Assembly (NCBI GenBank): GCA_022711195.1
Contig: JAKLFN010000126.1
Coordinates: 1-6,304, forward strand
From: Bacteroidota bacterium
GTDB lineage: Bacteria > Bacteroidota > Bacteroidia > Bacteroidales > VadinHA17
Reading direction: 5' to 3'
DNA length: 6,304 nucleotides
Positions within the stretch are counted from its first letter, which is position 1; the number at the start of each line of letters is the position of its first letter. The notes under the pieces were generated by a model. It searched no databases, was not told the origin of the DNA, and worked only from the letters and a program-made list of their open reading frames with translations. The position numbers were made by a program, and so were the translations under genes. Positions 5,444-6,304 of this stretch are shown piece after piece.

Positions 5444-6304
5444 ATGATTAACTTGACACCCGAGCTTACACCTTCTTCCCTGGCTGGCAAACTGAAGGTT
5501 TTCTGGGACCTTTCAGGAGAGAAAATAAACCTTATCAGGAATAATTATGATGAAAGAAAAGGCTCGCCGGTCTTTACCTCCGGAGGCAGGTATACTACCA
5601 GAGGCTGGACAGAGTGGACACAGGGATTCCAGTACGGATCGGCAATAATTCATTTCGATGCTACCGGCGACACCGGTATTCTTGATGAAGCAAGAAAGAA
5701 GATCGTGGAAAAGATGGCTCCGCATATCAGCCATACCGGCGTTCACGACCACGGATTCAACAATATAAGCACCTACGGGAATCTCCTCCGGCTGATGAAT
5801 GAGGGGAAGATAAGATCAGATAAGTGGGAGAAGAATTTCTATGAGCTGGCGCTGAAGATTTCCGGCGCTGTGCAGGCTTCAAGATGGACCAGCCTAAAGG
5901 ATGGTGGTTTCATTCATTCATTCAACGGACCGCATTCCCTTTTTGTTGACACATTACGGTCGTGCAGGTCGCTTGTTGTGAGCCACAGGCTCGGACATGT
6001 CATGCAGGGCGAAGGCGATATGAGGATAAGCCTCCTTGGAAGAGCTCTCGACCATATTAAGGCTACCGCTCGTTATTCGGTGTTTTACGGTGAAGGCCGT
6101 GACATATATGATATCAGGGGCCGTACCGCACATGAATCGATCTTTAACACAAAAGACGGAAACTTCAGATGCCCGGGGACACAGCAGGGTTACTCGGGAT
6201 TTTCGACATGGACCAGAGGACTTGCCTGGGCTGTATGTGGATTTGCCGAAGAGATTGAATGGATAGATTCTACTGATGAAAAAGAACTTGAGCCGTTCGG
6301 CGGA
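5444..6304 (+). CDS. GH88-like unsaturated uronyl hydrolase (C-terminus outside window)
   Basis: From ATG 5444 the frame is open to the window end (287 residues). It has no signal peptide and so is probably cytoplasmic. Landmarks of the GH88/GH105 alpha/alpha-barrel are present: WTEWTQGFQYGSAIIHFDATGD, then HDHGFN with D102, then FVDTLRS with D169, and GYSGFSTWTRGLAWAV (249-264), which matches the family's WxRGxAW motif. D102 and D169 occupy the places of the two catalytic aspartates of Bacillus unsaturated glucuronyl hydrolase (D88, D149). Family knowledge: these enzymes hydrate the 4,5-unsaturated uronic acid left by polysaccharide lyases and release it. The sequence is divergent: the usual Met/Asn after the second Asp is replaced by Leu-Arg-Ser, and a block GRTAHESIFN..DGNFRCP precedes the WxRG motif. 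It may therefore be a subgroup with a different substrate. It follows the glycosyltransferase by 12 bp. Confidence 0.82.
   Translation, partial: MINLTPELTPSSLAGKLKVFWDLSGEKINLIRNNYDERKGSPVFTSGGRYTTRGWTEWTQGFQYGSAIIHFDATGDTGILDEARKKIVEKMAPHISHTGVHDHGFNNISTYGNLLRLMNEGKIRSDKWEKNFYELALKISGAVQASRWTSLKDGGFIHSFNGPHSLFVDTLRSCRSLVVSHRLGHVMQGEGDMRISLLGRALDHIKATARYSVFYGEGRDIYDIRGRTAHESIFNTKDGNFRCPGTQQGYSGFSTWTRGLAWAVCGFAEEIEWIDSTDEKELEPFGG

Noticed and set aside
2737..6304. Dedicated polysaccharide biosynthesis or degradation operon
   Set aside because: A rhomboid protease, one glycosyltransferase, one hydrolase and one dehydrogenase do not make a pathway; co-direction and short gaps alone do not show shared function.

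Overview
The window looks like chromosomal DNA of a Bacteroidota bacterium, probably from the Bacteroidales/Marinilabiliales side. The reasons are: start codons preceded by A/T-rich leaders rather than Shine-Dalgarno sequences, an exact TAnnTTTG -7 promoter element, PspC proteins with the N-terminal domain usual in this phylum, and C-rich and 'aatctgcggg'-type intergenic repeats that I associate with environmental members of the phylum. The taxonomy is inference; there is no marker gene here.

Left half, minus strand (2287 down to 1): a stress-type regulatory operon, read in the order small PspC-domain protein, PadR-family regulator, large PspC-domain membrane protein (its C-terminus lies beyond base 1). 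The two PspC proteins are paralogues that align without gaps over their first 55 residues. A TAnnTTTG promoter precedes the first gene. A 19-bp near-perfect palindrome with core ATGTA-A-TACAT, the type of site used by PadR repressors, sits over the expected -33 region. The simplest reading is an autoregulated envelope-stress module.

Middle (2288-2736): a gene-free divergent intergenic region. It holds that promoter and operator, a duplicated C-rich unit that makes the minus strand strongly G-quadruplex-prone, and a small GC hairpin.

Right half, plus strand (2737 to the end): four co-directional genes with gaps of 56, 44 and 12 bp. They encode a Gfo/Idh/MocA oxidoreductase of the dihydrodiol/xylose dehydrogenase type, a rhomboid intramembrane protease, a family 2 glycosyltransferase with a C-terminal membrane region, and a GH88-like unsaturated-uronyl hydrolase cut by the window end. 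Three of the four deal with sugars, but they do not form a recognisable pathway. They may be loosely co-transcribed housekeeping and accessory genes. A 52-bp inverted repeat overlaps the end of the oxidoreductase gene and the following gap.

I see no tRNA, rRNA, CRISPR array, transposase or phage gene. I found no clearly new system. The best candidates for follow-up are the PadR operator/promoter arrangement with the regulator gene between two PspC paralogues, and the divergent GH88-like protein.
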